Below, piece by piece: positions 1-8,682 of a stretch of 64,000 bases of DNA. This DNA comes from Novosphingobium sp. PhB57 (GTDB lineage: Bacteria; Pseudomonadota; Alphaproteobacteria; Sphingomonadales; Sphingomonadaceae). Position 1 is the first letter of the stretch. Each line of letters opens with the position of its first letter. Below the pieces are notes generated by a model, which did no database searches, had not been told where the DNA came from, and was given only the letters and a program-made list of their open reading frames with translations. A program made the translations under genes and the position numbers. The stretch is taken from assembly GCF_004342985.1 (NCBI RefSeq), contig NZ_SMBO01000003.1:124001-188000 (forward strand), written 5' to 3'.

Positions 1-867
1 CACATTCGCCCCGGTGACCGTATCAGCGCGATCGAGCGCGTGGTCGGCGTCGAAGTGAAGGAGAGCCAGTTCTCCGGGACGCTCGTGCTGCAATATGTCG
101 AGGCGACCTATTTCAACCAGCGCGGCGAACTCGTCGCCAAGGCGCTGGGCACTTGCACCCGGCACGAGCGCAAGGCGGCGCGCGATGCGGGCAAATACGC
201 GGACATCAAGACACACGAGTATACGCCGGAAGAGTTCGACCGGATCGACAACGCGATCCTCGACGAGGAAAAGAGCATCCGCGGCGGCAATGTGCGCTAC
301 TGGGAGGAAGTTCAGGAAGGCGAGCAGCTTCCCGAGATCGTGCGCGGCCCGCTCAGCCTGATGGACACGATGGGCTTCCTGGTCGGCTGCGGTCGCGGCC
401 ACACCCACGGCGTGATCTTCAAGAACGCGGTGAAGCATCCCGGCCACTTCTTCCGCAATCCCGAGGCGGGCGGCGGCATCGAATATACCGGCATCGGCCA
501 CCACCGCGAGTCCACCGCCAAGGAAGTGGGCGTCCCCGGCGTCTACGATTACGGCCCGCAGCGTTCGTCCTGGATGGCATCGATGGTCACCAACTGGATG
601 GGCGACGCTGGCTTCCTCAAGCGCATCAAGACGCGCATGAGCCGCTTCAATACGATGGGCGACTGCACCTGGGCACGCGGCACCGTGACGCGCAAATATA
701 TCAAGGACGGTTATGCCTTGGTCGATATCGAGATCAAGGGCGAGAACCAGCGCGGCGAACTGACCACGCCTGGCCTGGCGACGGTGGTGCTGCCATCGCT
801 CGATCCCAATACCAAGGTCTTCGTAGACGGTTCGGGTCTCGATCTCGAACTGCCGGTCGTGCGCTGA
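1..867 (+). CDS. MaoC/FAS1-like double hot-dog acyl-CoA hydratase (5' end outside window)
   Basis: The reading frame is open from base 1, so the N-terminus lies outside the window; 288 residues are visible. It resembles FAS1-like/MaoC dehydratase-domain proteins, which hydrate or dehydrate enoyl-CoA thioesters in the cytosol. Visible hallmarks are the first hot-dog strand (YVEATYFNQRGELVAK) and the middle segment RYWEEVQEGEQLP, followed by a Gly- and His-rich stretch (CGRGHTHG). It is the first visible gene of an operon: the next start is only 10 bases downstream, behind AGGGGC. With the CoA-transferases that follow, it probably acts on a CoA-activated acid. The family is fairly secure; the substrate is unknown. 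Confidence 0.75.
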   Translation, partial: HIRPGDRISAIERVVGVEVKESQFSGTLVLQYVEATYFNQRGELVAKALGTCTRHERKAARDAGKYADIKTHEYTPEEFDRIDNAILDEEKSIRGGNVRYWEEVQEGEQLPEIVRGPLSLMDTMGFLVGCGRGHTHGVIFKNAVKHPGHFFRNPEAGGGIEYTGIGHHRESTAKEVGVPGVYDYGPQRSSWMASMVTNWMGDAGFLKRIKTRMSRFNTMGDCTWARGTVTRKYIKDGYALVDIEIKGENQRGELTTPGLATVVLPSLDPNTKVFVDGSGLDLELPVVR

Positions 868-877
868 GGCAGGGGCA

Positions 878-2044
878 ATGCCGGGGCAGGAAGATCAGGC
901 GCCGCTGGCAGGCATAAGGATCGTCGCCATCGCCCAGGGCGTGGCCTCGGCCTATGCCGCACGGCTGCTGGCAACCATGGGCGCGCGCGTCCTGCTGGTG
1001 GAACCGGCCGGCGGCTCGCCGCTGCGCCGGGAGCCGCCCTTCCTCCCCGGACCATCCGGCGAAGAGACCGAGGTGAGCGCGCTCTTCGCCTATCTGGCGG
1101 CGGGCGTGGACAGCGCGGTGATCGATCTTGCGTCTTCATCGGGACGCGAGGCTCTGGACCAGCACCTGGCCGAAGCGGACATCTTCTTCGACGATACGCC
1201 GCCAGGCGAGCGCGCGGCGGTGGCTCTCGACGAGGCGGGCATTGCTGCGCGGTTTCCCCGCCTGCTGCATGTCTCGGTGCTGCCCTTCGGCGCGCAAGGC
1301 GACAAGGCTGGCTGGAAGGGCGCCGACCTGATCGTCCAGCACGCGGGCGGCGAGGGCAACCTGCTGCCGAACGGGCTTGCGGTCGAAATGTTTCCCGGCC
1401 GCGCGCCGCTCAAGATCGGCGGTCACTTCGGGGAGATGCAGGGCGGCATCGCCGCGGCTCTCGGCGCGCTTTCGGCGCTTTGGGCACGGCCGGAGGCGGG
1501 CGGGCAGGCCGTCGATATATCCAGCCAGGACGCGATGCTGGCGGTGGGCGCTTTCGCCATCCAGCGCCTAGGCGACGGTTCGGTGGAGCACCGGGTGGAG
1601 CGCAGCTTCCGCTACGGCGGGGTGATCCCCTGCGCCGATGGTCACCTTGAACTGTTGACCCTTGAGCAGCGGCAGTGGGATGGCCTGGTGCGGCTGCTCG
1701 GCAGCCCCGATTGGGCGACGGACCCTGCCCTGGCGAGCAGTATCGAGCGCGGGCGGCGCGGGCCGGAGATCAACCGGCATATCCGCGAATGGGCCAGCGT
1801 GCGGCGCGTGGACGACATCGTCGCCGAGGGCCAGAAGCTCGGCGTGCCCCTGGCGCGCTACAAGTCGCCCGCGGAAATCCTCTCGGGCGAACAGGAAGCG
1901 CATCGCGGCCTGTTCCAGTCGATTGACATGGGAGGCGCGGGCCTGCTCGATGTCCTTGTTTCACCGTTCCATTTTGGCGGCGCGGCGCTTTCGCTGCGAA
2001 GCGGGCCGCCTGCATTGGCCGGGATGCTGGAAGTGACGCCATGA
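878..2044 (+). CDS. CaiB/BaiF family (type III) CoA-transferase, Glu in place of catalytic Asp
   Basis: This 388-residue protein is a family III CoA-transferase, which moves CoA between carboxylic acids through an enzyme-bound anhydride. The family layout is visible: N-terminal Rossmann-like segment (residues 10-45), GADLIVQ core at 148-154, and the active-site helix around 180-200. In the family this helix carries Asp followed by xxxG; here the equivalent position appears to be Glu186 (GEMQGG). The next gene keeps Asp. The start at 878 has AGGGGC upstream. The stop overlaps the next start as ATGA, so the two transferases are translationally coupled and may form a heteromeric enzyme. The substrate is unknown. 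Confidence 0.85.
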   Translation: MPGQEDQAPLAGIRIVAIAQGVASAYAARLLATMGARVLLVEPAGGSPLRREPPFLPGPSGEETEVSALFAYLAAGVDSAVIDLASSSGREALDQHLAEADIFFDDTPPGERAAVALDEAGIAARFPRLLHVSVLPFGAQGDKAGWKGADLIVQHAGGEGNLLPNGLAVEMFPGRAPLKIGGHFGEMQGGIAAALGALSALWARPEAGGQAVDISSQDAMLAVGAFAIQRLGDGSVEHRVERSFRYGGVIPCADGHLELLTLEQRQWDGLVRLLGSPDWATDPALASSIERGRRGPEINRHIREWASVRRVDDIVAEGQKLGVPLARYKSPAEILSGEQEAHRGLFQSIDMGGAGLLDVLVSPFHFGGAALSLRSGPPALAGMLEVTP

Positions 2045-3234
2045 GGCCGCTGCAAGGCATCCGCATCGCCGACTTCACCGTGCACAATGCCGGTCCCTTC
2101 TGCACGCACCTGCTTTCGCAGCTCGGCGCCGAAGTCATCAAGATCGAGAGCGCCATGCGCCTCGACGCTTTTCGCAAGCCGCACCCGGTCTACGGCCGCG
2201 AAGGGCCGGCGACTTTCGACCAGGTGGCTTCGAACAAGCTGTCCGTCCGCATCAACCTCAAGAAGGCCGAGGGCGTCGCCCTGGCCAAGCGCATCGTCGC
2301 GGCCAGTGATGTCGCCGCCGAGAGCTTTCGCCCCGGCGTGATGGACCGGCTCGGGCTTGGCTATGCCGACCTTTGCGCGGTGCGCGAGGATATCGTGATG
2401 CTGTCGGTCTCGTCCTCGGGGCAGAGCGGCCCGGATTCGCACTTTGCGGGTTATGCGCCGCTGTTCGGCGCCTGGGGCGGCCTTGGCGAGCTGACGGGTT
2501 ACGCCGACGGGCCGCCGGTGGAGATCCGCCACGTTATGGACCATACGGTCGGCATGAATGCGGCAGTCGCGCTGATGGCAGCGCTGCATCGCCGCCGCGC
2601 GAGCGGGCAGGGCGTTCACGTCGACGTTGCCGCACGCGAAGTCGCCGCTTCGCTGGTCGGCGATCTGCTCCTGCTGGCGGCGGCAGGCGGCGCAACGGCG
2701 CGGATCGGCAATGCCCATCCCCGCATGGCGCCGCACGGCGTCTATCCCGCTGCCGGGGAGGACCGCTGGCTGGCGCTTGCCGTGGAGGACGATGCGGCCT
2801 GGACTGCGCTTTGCGGGGTGATGAAACGACCGGACCTTGCTTCGGACCCCCGCTTTGCGGACGGCGCCTCGCGCATTCGGCACCGCGAAACGCTGGACTC
2901 GATGGTCTCGCACTGGAGCGCCGGTGTCGAGGCGAACGCGGCGGCCGAACAGCTTCAGCATGCCGGCGTCGCCGCCCATGCCTCCTGGACCACGCCCGAA
3001 ATCGCCGCGGACGCGCATTTGCGGCAGCGCGGAGCGATCGTTTCGGTGGCGGAGCCGGATGGTACGCTGCGCGCGGCAGTCGGCGTGCCCTTGCGCCTTT
3101 CCAAGGGGGAGGACATCGGTATCCTGCGCGGAACCCCTCGGCTGGGGGAGCACGAAGACTACGTTTACGGCGAGATCCTGGGCATGGGGCGCGCCGAGCG
3201 TCTCGCGCTCGAGGCGGCCGAAGTGATCCACTGA
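2041..3234 (+). CDS. CaiB/BaiF family (type III) CoA-transferase
   Basis: This is a second family III CoA-transferase (397 residues), overlapping the first by four bases. It has the canonical start (LQGIRIADFT), an SNKLSVRINLK segment near residues 64-74, the SSSGQSGP loop near 124-131, and a probable catalytic Asp167 in MDHTVG. Unlike its upstream paralogue, the nucleophile position is intact. Two adjacent CaiB genes with MaoC-type hydratases resemble systems that activate methyl-branched or dicarboxylic acids (mesaconate, itaconate or citramalate type). That match is from family knowledge; the real substrate is unproven. Confidence 0.87.
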   Translation: MRPLQGIRIADFTVHNAGPFCTHLLSQLGAEVIKIESAMRLDAFRKPHPVYGREGPATFDQVASNKLSVRINLKKAEGVALAKRIVAASDVAAESFRPGVMDRLGLGYADLCAVREDIVMLSVSSSGQSGPDSHFAGYAPLFGAWGGLGELTGYADGPPVEIRHVMDHTVGMNAAVALMAALHRRRASGQGVHVDVAAREVAASLVGDLLLLAAAGGATARIGNAHPRMAPHGVYPAAGEDRWLALAVEDDAAWTALCGVMKRPDLASDPRFADGASRIRHRETLDSMVSHWSAGVEANAAAEQLQHAGVAAHASWTTPEIAADAHLRQRGAIVSVAEPDGTLRAAVGVPLRLSKGEDIGILRGTPRLGEHEDYVYGEILGMGRAERLALEAAEVIH

Positions 3235-3253
3235 TCGCGGGATGAGGATGGAC

Positions 3254-4129
3254 ATGAGCGAGACAGCAAGCCTGGGCTTCATCGGCCTTGGCGTCATGGG
3301 CAGCGGTATGTGCGCGAATGCCGTGAAGAAGCACGGCGCGCCGCTCCATGCCTTCGACATGAATGCCGAGGCGCTGCGGGCGCAAGTCGATGGCGGCGCG
3401 CGGGGCGCCGCTTCGGTGGCGGAAGTGGCGCGCGCGGCCTCGGTCGTGTTCCTCTCGCTCCCCGGCGGCAAGCAGGTGCGGGCGGTCTGCGCGGAAATCG
3501 CGGCCCATGCCGCGCCCGGGACGGTGGTGATAGACCTGTCCACCACGGCTGTGGCCGAAGCGCGCGACGTTGCAGACTTGCTGGCTGCAAGGGGCATCGC
3601 TTTCGCGGACGCGCCGGTGGCGCGCACGCGGCAGGCGGCCATCGACGGTACGCTCTCCATCATGGTCGGCGCCGATCCGGAACTCTTCGCGCGGATCGAG
3701 CCGCTGCTGCGTTACATGGGCTCCGACGTCACGCATTGCGGCGCGGTGGGCTGCGGGCAGGTGGTCAAGCTCATCAACAATACCCTGTTGTTCGAGCAAG
3801 TGGCCGCACTGGCGGAAATGTTCGTGGTGGCAGAGCGGGCGGGAGTAGCGCCCGCCAAACTGGTGGAGGCGGTTTCGCTCGGTTCGGGAGACAGCTTTGC
3901 GCTGCGGAACCACGGGCTCAAGGCGATGGTCCCGCGGGCCTTTCCGGCAAAGGCCTTTCCAATGGCCTATACGCTCAAGGACCTGGGCTACACGATCGAA
4001 CTGGCCGAGGAGATGGGCGTCGAGCCCCGGCTGCCGCGCCTGGCCGCCGAATACTACCAGGCGGCAATCGACCAGGGCCTTGGGGAGAGTTACTTCCCCG
4101 GCGTGATCGAGGTGGTCGACCGCAGATAG
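3254..4129 (+). CDS. NAD(P)-dependent beta-hydroxyacid dehydrogenase (3-hydroxyisobutyrate dehydrogenase family)
   Basis: A 291-residue oxidoreductase of the HIBADH/6-phosphogluconate-type family, which oxidises beta-hydroxyacids to semialdehydes or ketoacids. The N-terminal dinucleotide-binding motif GLGVMG is at residues 11-16. The substrate-binding segment DAPVART lies near 117, and the catalytic-lysine signature GCGQVVKLINN near 170-180. Three in-frame ATGs occur (3242, 3248, 3254). I chose 3254 because GAGGA at 3244-3248 is correctly spaced for it; 3242 would add four residues. The gene follows the CoA-transferases by under 20 bases and belongs to the same operon. It could feed the aldehyde dehydrogenase downstream. 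Confidence 0.85.
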   Translation: MSETASLGFIGLGVMGSGMCANAVKKHGAPLHAFDMNAEALRAQVDGGARGAASVAEVARAASVVFLSLPGGKQVRAVCAEIAAHAAPGTVVIDLSTTAVAEARDVADLLAARGIAFADAPVARTRQAAIDGTLSIMVGADPELFARIEPLLRYMGSDVTHCGAVGCGQVVKLINNTLLFEQVAALAEMFVVAERAGVAPAKLVEAVSLGSGDSFALRNHGLKAMVPRAFPAKAFPMAYTLKDLGYTIELAEEMGVEPRLPRLAAEYYQAAIDQGLGESYFPGVIEVVDRR

Positions 4130-4154
4130 CGGCGGCCGGATGGGAGAGAGCCCG

Positions 4155-5117
4155 ATGCAGGAACGCAAGCTGGACTACCGCGTGGTCACGGAGGGACTGT
4201 TGTTCCCCGAAGGCCCCATCGCAATGGACGACGGCTCGGTGCTGGTCGTCGAGATCAAGGGCGGGCGGTTGATCCGGGTCTGGCCGGATGCGCGCAAGCA
4301 GGTCGTGGCCGAGCTGGGCGGCGGTCCCAACGGCGCGGCGATCGGCCCGGACGGCGCCTGCTACGTCGCCAACAACGGCGGCTTCCACTGGCTGACCGAG
4401 GACATCTTCGACACCCGTGGCTATATGCGGCCCCACGGCCGCGCGCACGATTATGCGGGAGGATCGATCCAGCGGGTCGATCTGGAGACCGGCGAGGTCA
4501 CGACGCTCTACACCTATTGCGACGGCGTGCCGATCAATGGCCCCAACGACATCGTCTTCGACGCGAATGGCGACATGTGGTTCACCGACCACGGCAAGAC
4601 TTACGGCCGCGTCATGGATAGCGGCGCCGTCTATCACGCGGCGGCGGACGGTTCGTGGATCCGGCAGGCGATATTCCCGATGGTGACCCCCAACGGCGCC
4701 GGGCTCTCGCCCGACGAGCGCACGCTCTATGTTTCGGAGACCGAGACCGGCCGCCTCTGGCGCTGGCCGATCTCCGGGCGCGGCGAAGTGTCGAAACAGG
4801 CATGGCCCTCCCCCAACGGCGGGATCCTGCACGGCCAGGCGACCGGCTACCAGCGCTTCGATTCCATGGCGCTGGAGGCCAATGGCAACATCTGCGTCGC
4901 GACCCTGGTGACCGGCGGCATCAGCGTATTTTCACCCGAAGGGGAGAAGCTGGAATATTGGCAGGGGCCGGAGCCCTACTGCACCAATATCTGCTTCGGC
5001 GGCCCCGCCATGAAGACCGCCTGGATCACCGTTTCCGGCCGCGGCCTGCTGATCGCGGTCGATTGGCCGCGCCCCGGCCTGCCGCTGCTGCACCAACGCA
5101 TGGGAGTTACCGCTTGA
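4155..5117 (+). CDS. SMP-30/gluconolactonase/LRE-family hydrolase
   Basis: A 320-residue six-bladed beta-propeller of the SMP-30/gluconolactonase family, which usually opens lactones using a bound divalent metal. Candidate metal ligands are visible: Glu19 in LFPEGP, Asn in NGPNDIVFD, and Asp in GLSPDERTLYVSET. The start at 4155 is preferred over an in-frame ATG at 4140 because GGGAGAG (4142-4148) lies 6 bases before it. The gene sits between the dehydrogenase and the second hydratase; its stop overlaps the next start (TTGA). In this setting it probably hydrolyses a lactone or cyclic ester intermediate. The specific lactone is unknown. Confidence 0.85.
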   Translation: MQERKLDYRVVTEGLLFPEGPIAMDDGSVLVVEIKGGRLIRVWPDARKQVVAELGGGPNGAAIGPDGACYVANNGGFHWLTEDIFDTRGYMRPHGRAHDYAGGSIQRVDLETGEVTTLYTYCDGVPINGPNDIVFDANGDMWFTDHGKTYGRVMDSGAVYHAAADGSWIRQAIFPMVTPNGAGLSPDERTLYVSETETGRLWRWPISGRGEVSKQAWPSPNGGILHGQATGYQRFDSMALEANGNICVATLVTGGISVFSPEGEKLEYWQGPEPYCTNICFGGPAMKTAWITVSGRGLLIAVDWPRPGLPLLHQRMGVTA

Positions 5118-5938
5118 GCGTCTACGAAGACTGGGTCGGCCGCAGCCAGACCGCGACCGACGTGCTCGATCCCGCCCGCAGCAATGCGCTCGACGTGGCG
5201 CTGGGCGGCGCGGGCGCTCTGACGGCGGGCGATGCGCTGCCCTTGCTCGACCACTGGCTGCACTTCTGGGACGTGAAGCCGCCGGCCGCGCTGGGCACGG
5301 ACGGCCATCCTGCCAAGGGGGGCTTCCTGCCGCCCGTGCCGCTGCCGCGCCGGATGTGGGCGGGGGGACGCCTGACGTTCCTCCAGCCGCTTCACCTGGG
5401 CGAAACCGTCACGCGTACTTCGACGATCACGGCCGTCACTGAAAAGGTCGGGAAAAGCGGCACGCTCGTCTTCGTCACCGTCCGCCACGAACTGGATGCC
5501 GGAGGCGGCATCGCCGTCAGCGAGGAGCAGGATCTGGTCTACCGCGATCCCGCGCCCGGCGTCCTGCCGCTGCCGGTCGCGGTACCCGTGCCGGATGCGG
5601 CCTGGGCGGAAACGGTCGCGCCCGATCCGGTGCTGTTGTTCCGTTATTCCGCGCTCACCATGAACGGCCATCGTATCCACTACGACCGGCCCTATGCGAT
5701 GGGCGAGGAAGGCTATCCCGCGCTGGTCGTCCACGGTCCGCTACAGGCGGCGCTCCTGATCCGACTGGCGGGCAAGGCACTTGGCCGGCCTGTCACCGGC
5801 TTCGATTTCCGCGGGCAGCAACCTGCCTTCGACGGCATCCCCCTGCACGTCTGCGGCAACGTGACGGACCAGGGCGGCGAATTCTGGACCCAGCAGGGCG
5901 AGGCGAAGAACATGATCGCCACCGTGCGCACCACCTGA
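5114..5938 (+). CDS. Mesaconyl-C4-CoA hydratase-like (HTD2-type) acyl-CoA hydratase
   Basis: A 274-residue double hot-dog hydratase. The start is a TTG at 5114 overlapping the previous stop by four bases, with GGGAG at 5102-5106 as ribosome-binding site; no ATG fits. The N-terminal half resembles FAS1-like dehydratase domains (YEDWVGR near residue 4). The C-terminal half has the hydratase signature FRYSALTMNGHRIHYD at about 176-191. This signature is typical of mesaconyl-C4-CoA/3-methylfumaryl-CoA hydratases and fungal HTD2. Such enzymes add water to branched unsaturated CoA esters, which fits the two CoA-transferases of the same operon. The substrate assignment is by analogy. Confidence 0.8.
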   Translation: MSVYEDWVGRSQTATDVLDPARSNALDVALGGAGALTAGDALPLLDHWLHFWDVKPPAALGTDGHPAKGGFLPPVPLPRRMWAGGRLTFLQPLHLGETVTRTSTITAVTEKVGKSGTLVFVTVRHELDAGGGIAVSEEQDLVYRDPAPGVLPLPVAVPVPDAAWAETVAPDPVLLFRYSALTMNGHRIHYDRPYAMGEEGYPALVVHGPLQAALLIRLAGKALGRPVTGFDFRGQQPAFDGIPLHVCGNVTDQGGEFWTQQGEAKNMIATVRTT

Positions 5939-5951
5939 CCGGGAGAAGACG

Positions 5952-7430
5952 ATGACCGAGACGTACCAGCTCCATATCGACGGCCAGTGGCGCGCGGCTG
6001 CCGATGGCGGCACGCTACCCGCCATCAATCCCTACGACCAGTCGATCCACGCCCATATCGCCGTCGCCACGGCCGAGGACGTCGAGGCCGCCATTGCCGC
6101 GGCGCGGCGGGCTTTCGATAGCGTCTGGAGCAAGACCACCCCGGGTGAACGGGCGAAGCTGCTCAACCGCGTGGCGGACCTGCTCGACGCCGATGCCGAC
6201 CGGATGGCGTTGCTGGAAACCACCGACAACGGCAAGGTCATTCGCGAGACCCACAACCAGATGGGCTATGCCGCGCGGATCTTCCGGTACTATGCGGGCT
6301 GGGCCGACAAGATGCACGGCGATGTCGTTCCGCTGGACCAGAAGGACACGCTCGATTTCGCCATACGCGTGCCTTACGGTGTCGTGGCCTGCGTGACGGC
6401 GTGGAACTCTCCAGTGGCGATCCTGACGAACACGCTGCCGGCCGCTCTGGCTGCGGGTAATTGCGTGATCCTCAAGCCCAGCGAACATGCGTCCACCACC
6501 ACGCTGGAAATGATGAAGCTGTGCGAGAAGGCAGGCTTTCCGGCAGGCGTGGTGCAGGTCGTTACCGGCGCGGGCGACGTGGGCGCGGCGCTGACGGGCA
6601 GCAGGCTGGTCGACAAGGTGAGCTTCACCGGCAGTCCGGGCGTCGGCCGCAAGATCGCGGCGGTGGCGGGCGGGAACCTCAAGCCGGTGACGATGGAACT
6701 GGGCGGCAAAAGCCCCAACATCGTGTTCGACGATGCCGATTTCGACCGCGCCCTGATCGGCGCGCTCGCGGGCATTTTCGGTGCGACCGGGCAGACCTGC
6801 ATCGCCGGATCGCGTCTCCTGGTGCAGCGCGGCATTTACGAGCGCATGGTCGAAGGCCTTGCCGCGCGGGCGGCGCAGATCCGCATGGGTGACCCGCGCC
6901 TGCCCGAAACGGAAATGGGCACGGCGGCGAACGAGCCGCAGTTCGACAAGATCCTCTCCTTCATCGCAGCGGCCAGGGGCGACGGCGCCCGCCTTGTCGC
7001 CGGCGGCGGCCGGGCCGAGGGGGCGGGGCTGGAGAAGGGCTTCTTCATCGAGCCCACCATCTTTGCCGACGTGCGCAACGACATGAAGGTGGCTGCCGAG
7101 GAAATCTTCGGCCCGGTGCTGTCGATCATCCCCTTCGACGAGGAGGAGGAAGCCGTCTCCATCGCCAATGATACGCCCTATGGGCTGGCGAGCGGGGTCT
7201 GGTCGCAGGACATCAATCGCTGCCTGCGCATGATGCGTGCCGTGCAGTCTGGCGTGCTATGGGTGAACACCTACCGCGTGGCCGCGCCGCAGGCGCCCTT
7301 CGGCGGAATGAAGGACTCCGGCTTCGGCCGGGTGAGAGGCGAGGCGGGGATCCAGGAATTCCAGCAGACCAGAAACGTGTTCATCGATTTTTCGGGCGAC
7401 CGGCGTGATCCCTTTTCCATGAAGTTCTGA
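5952..7430 (+). CDS. NAD(P)-dependent aldehyde dehydrogenase
   Basis: A full-length 492-residue aldehyde dehydrogenase. Catalytic Cys283 lies in GQTCIAGSR and general base Glu249 in MELGGKSP. The cofactor loop FTGSPGVG is at 225-232 and the WNSP substrate-channel motif near 151-154. GGGAGAAG precedes the ATG by a few bases. It is the last gene of the catabolic operon; the next gene has its own promoter. It probably oxidises a semialdehyde or aldehyde produced by the upstream beta-hydroxyacid dehydrogenase, or vanillin-type aldehydes given the vanA gene beside it. The substrate cannot be told from sequence. Confidence 0.9.
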   Translation: MTETYQLHIDGQWRAAADGGTLPAINPYDQSIHAHIAVATAEDVEAAIAAARRAFDSVWSKTTPGERAKLLNRVADLLDADADRMALLETTDNGKVIRETHNQMGYAARIFRYYAGWADKMHGDVVPLDQKDTLDFAIRVPYGVVACVTAWNSPVAILTNTLPAALAAGNCVILKPSEHASTTTLEMMKLCEKAGFPAGVVQVVTGAGDVGAALTGSRLVDKVSFTGSPGVGRKIAAVAGGNLKPVTMELGGKSPNIVFDDADFDRALIGALAGIFGATGQTCIAGSRLLVQRGIYERMVEGLAARAAQIRMGDPRLPETEMGTAANEPQFDKILSFIAAARGDGARLVAGGGRAEGAGLEKGFFIEPTIFADVRNDMKVAAEEIFGPVLSIIPFDEEEEAVSIANDTPYGLASGVWSQDINRCLRMMRAVQSGVLWVNTYRVAAPQAPFGGMKDSGFGRVRGEAGIQEFQQTRNVFIDFSGDRRDPFSMKF

Positions 7431-7461
7431 AAATCTTCCCGCGCCTGCCGCGATCCGCTCC

Positions 7462-7499
7462 TTGACATTGGATCCAATAAATTCATTATTGGATCCAAT
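7462..7499 (+). promoter_or_regulatory. vanA promoter with two VanR-type operators
   Basis: A -35 box TTGACA (7462-7467) and a -10-like CATTAT (7484-7489) are 16 bases apart. Two identical perfect 12-bp palindromes ATTGGATCCAAT lie at 7467-7478 and 7488-7499, centred 21 bp apart. The first abuts the -35 box and the second covers the -10 box. This palindrome is the known VanR operator of Caulobacter crescentus, and a VanR homologue is encoded two genes downstream. Binding should block RNA polymerase until an inducer (vanillate in Caulobacter) releases the repressor. Confidence 0.9.
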
Positions 7500-7521
7500 A
7501 ACGATTCACAGGAGCGGATGT

Positions 7522-8652
7522 ATGGGCAGCGCAATGCAAGCAGGGCAGGGCCGGATTTGGCCGAAAGACGCGTGGTACGTCGCCTGCACACCCGATGAGA
7601 TCGAAGACCGCCCGCTCGGCCGAACGATCTGCGGAGAGCGCATGGTGTTCTTTCGCGGGCCGGATGGCGTCCCCACGGCGCTGGAAGATTTCTGCCCTCA
7701 CCGCGGTGCACCGCTTTCGCTCGGTTTCATGCGCGAGGGACGGCTGGTCTGCGGCTATCACGGGCTGGTGATGGACTGCCTTGGCAAGGCAGCGGAAATG
7801 CCCGGCCAGAAGGTCGGCGGTTTCCCGGCCGGCCGCCGTTTCGCCGTGATCGAGCGCTTCGGCTTCATCTGGGTGTGGCCGGGCGATCCCGAGGCGGCCG
7901 ATCCTGCGCGGCTGCACCATCTGGAATGGGCGGAAAGCGACGATTGGGCCTATGGCGGCGGTTATTATCACATCGCCTGCGACTATCGCCTGATGATCGA
8001 CAATCTGATGGACCTGACGCACGAGACGTATGTCCATGCCGCCAGCATCGGCCAGAAGGAAATCGACGAGGCGCCGGTCCGCACGCGGGCCGACGAGAAT
8101 GAAGTGGTCACCAGCCGGTTCATGGAGGGGATCAAGGCCCCGCCGTTCTGGCGCATGGCGCTGCGCGGCGCCGGGCTCAGCGAGGATGCCACGGTCGACC
8201 GCTGGCAGGTCTGCCGCTTCTCGCTGCCCAGCCATGTCATGATCGAAGTGGGTGTGGCGCTTGAGGGCCAGGGCGGTTACGACGCGCCGGAAGCGGCCAA
8301 GGCCTCCAGCATCGTCGTGGATTTCATCACGCCCGAAACCGAGACCAGCCATCACTACTTCTGGGGCATGGCGCGCCGCTTCGCCGTCGAAGATGCGGCG
8401 CTTACGGACACCATTCGCGAAGGCCAGGGCAAGATCTTCTCGGAAGACCTCGACATGCTGGAGCAACAGCAGGCGAACCTGCTGCGCTGGCCGGAACGGC
8501 GCTTGCTGAAGCTCAACATCGATGCCGGCGGCGTGCGATCGCGCATGATGATCGACCGGGCCATCGCCGCCGAGAACGCGGAGCCGAACGGGGCGGCGAA
8601 CGCGGGCGATCTGCCCGCCGAGCCGGTGCGGGAGGAAGCCGGCGGGGTTTGA
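7522..8652 (+). CDS. vanA: Vanillate O-demethylase oxygenase subunit (Rieske non-heme iron)
   Basis: A 376-residue Rieske oxygenase that oxidatively removes the methyl group of vanillate or related methoxyarenes. The Rieske [2Fe-2S] ligands are Cys58-x-His60 and Cys77-xx-His80. The mononuclear-iron motif is Asp164-xx-His167-xxxx-His172 in MDLTHETYVH, and the C-terminal EDLDMLEQQQ is typical of VanA. The start at 7522 is chosen because AGGAG (7510-7514) precedes it; an ATG at 7518 is in another frame. The promoter carries two VanR operators and vanR follows after 30 bases. No ferredoxin-reductase (vanB) gene lies nearby, so electrons must come from a reductase elsewhere. Confidence 0.9.
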   Translation: MGSAMQAGQGRIWPKDAWYVACTPDEIEDRPLGRTICGERMVFFRGPDGVPTALEDFCPHRGAPLSLGFMREGRLVCGYHGLVMDCLGKAAEMPGQKVGGFPAGRRFAVIERFGFIWVWPGDPEAADPARLHHLEWAESDDWAYGGGYYHIACDYRLMIDNLMDLTHETYVHAASIGQKEIDEAPVRTRADENEVVTSRFMEGIKAPPFWRMALRGAGLSEDATVDRWQVCRFSLPSHVMIEVGVALEGQGGYDAPEAAKASSIVVDFITPETETSHHYFWGMARRFAVEDAALTDTIREGQGKIFSEDLDMLEQQQANLLRWPERRLLKLNIDAGGVRSRMMIDRAIAAENAEPNGAANAGDLPAEPVREEAGGV

Positions 8653-8682
8653 CAGTTCGCCTCGTGCCGACGAAAGCAGGCC

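Noticed and set aside
1858..3663. A 601-codon open frame on the minus strand
   Set aside because: It lies antisense to two CoA-transferase genes and the dehydrogenase, has arginine/alanine-rich composition typical of reverse-strand frames in high-GC DNA, and shows no motifs.
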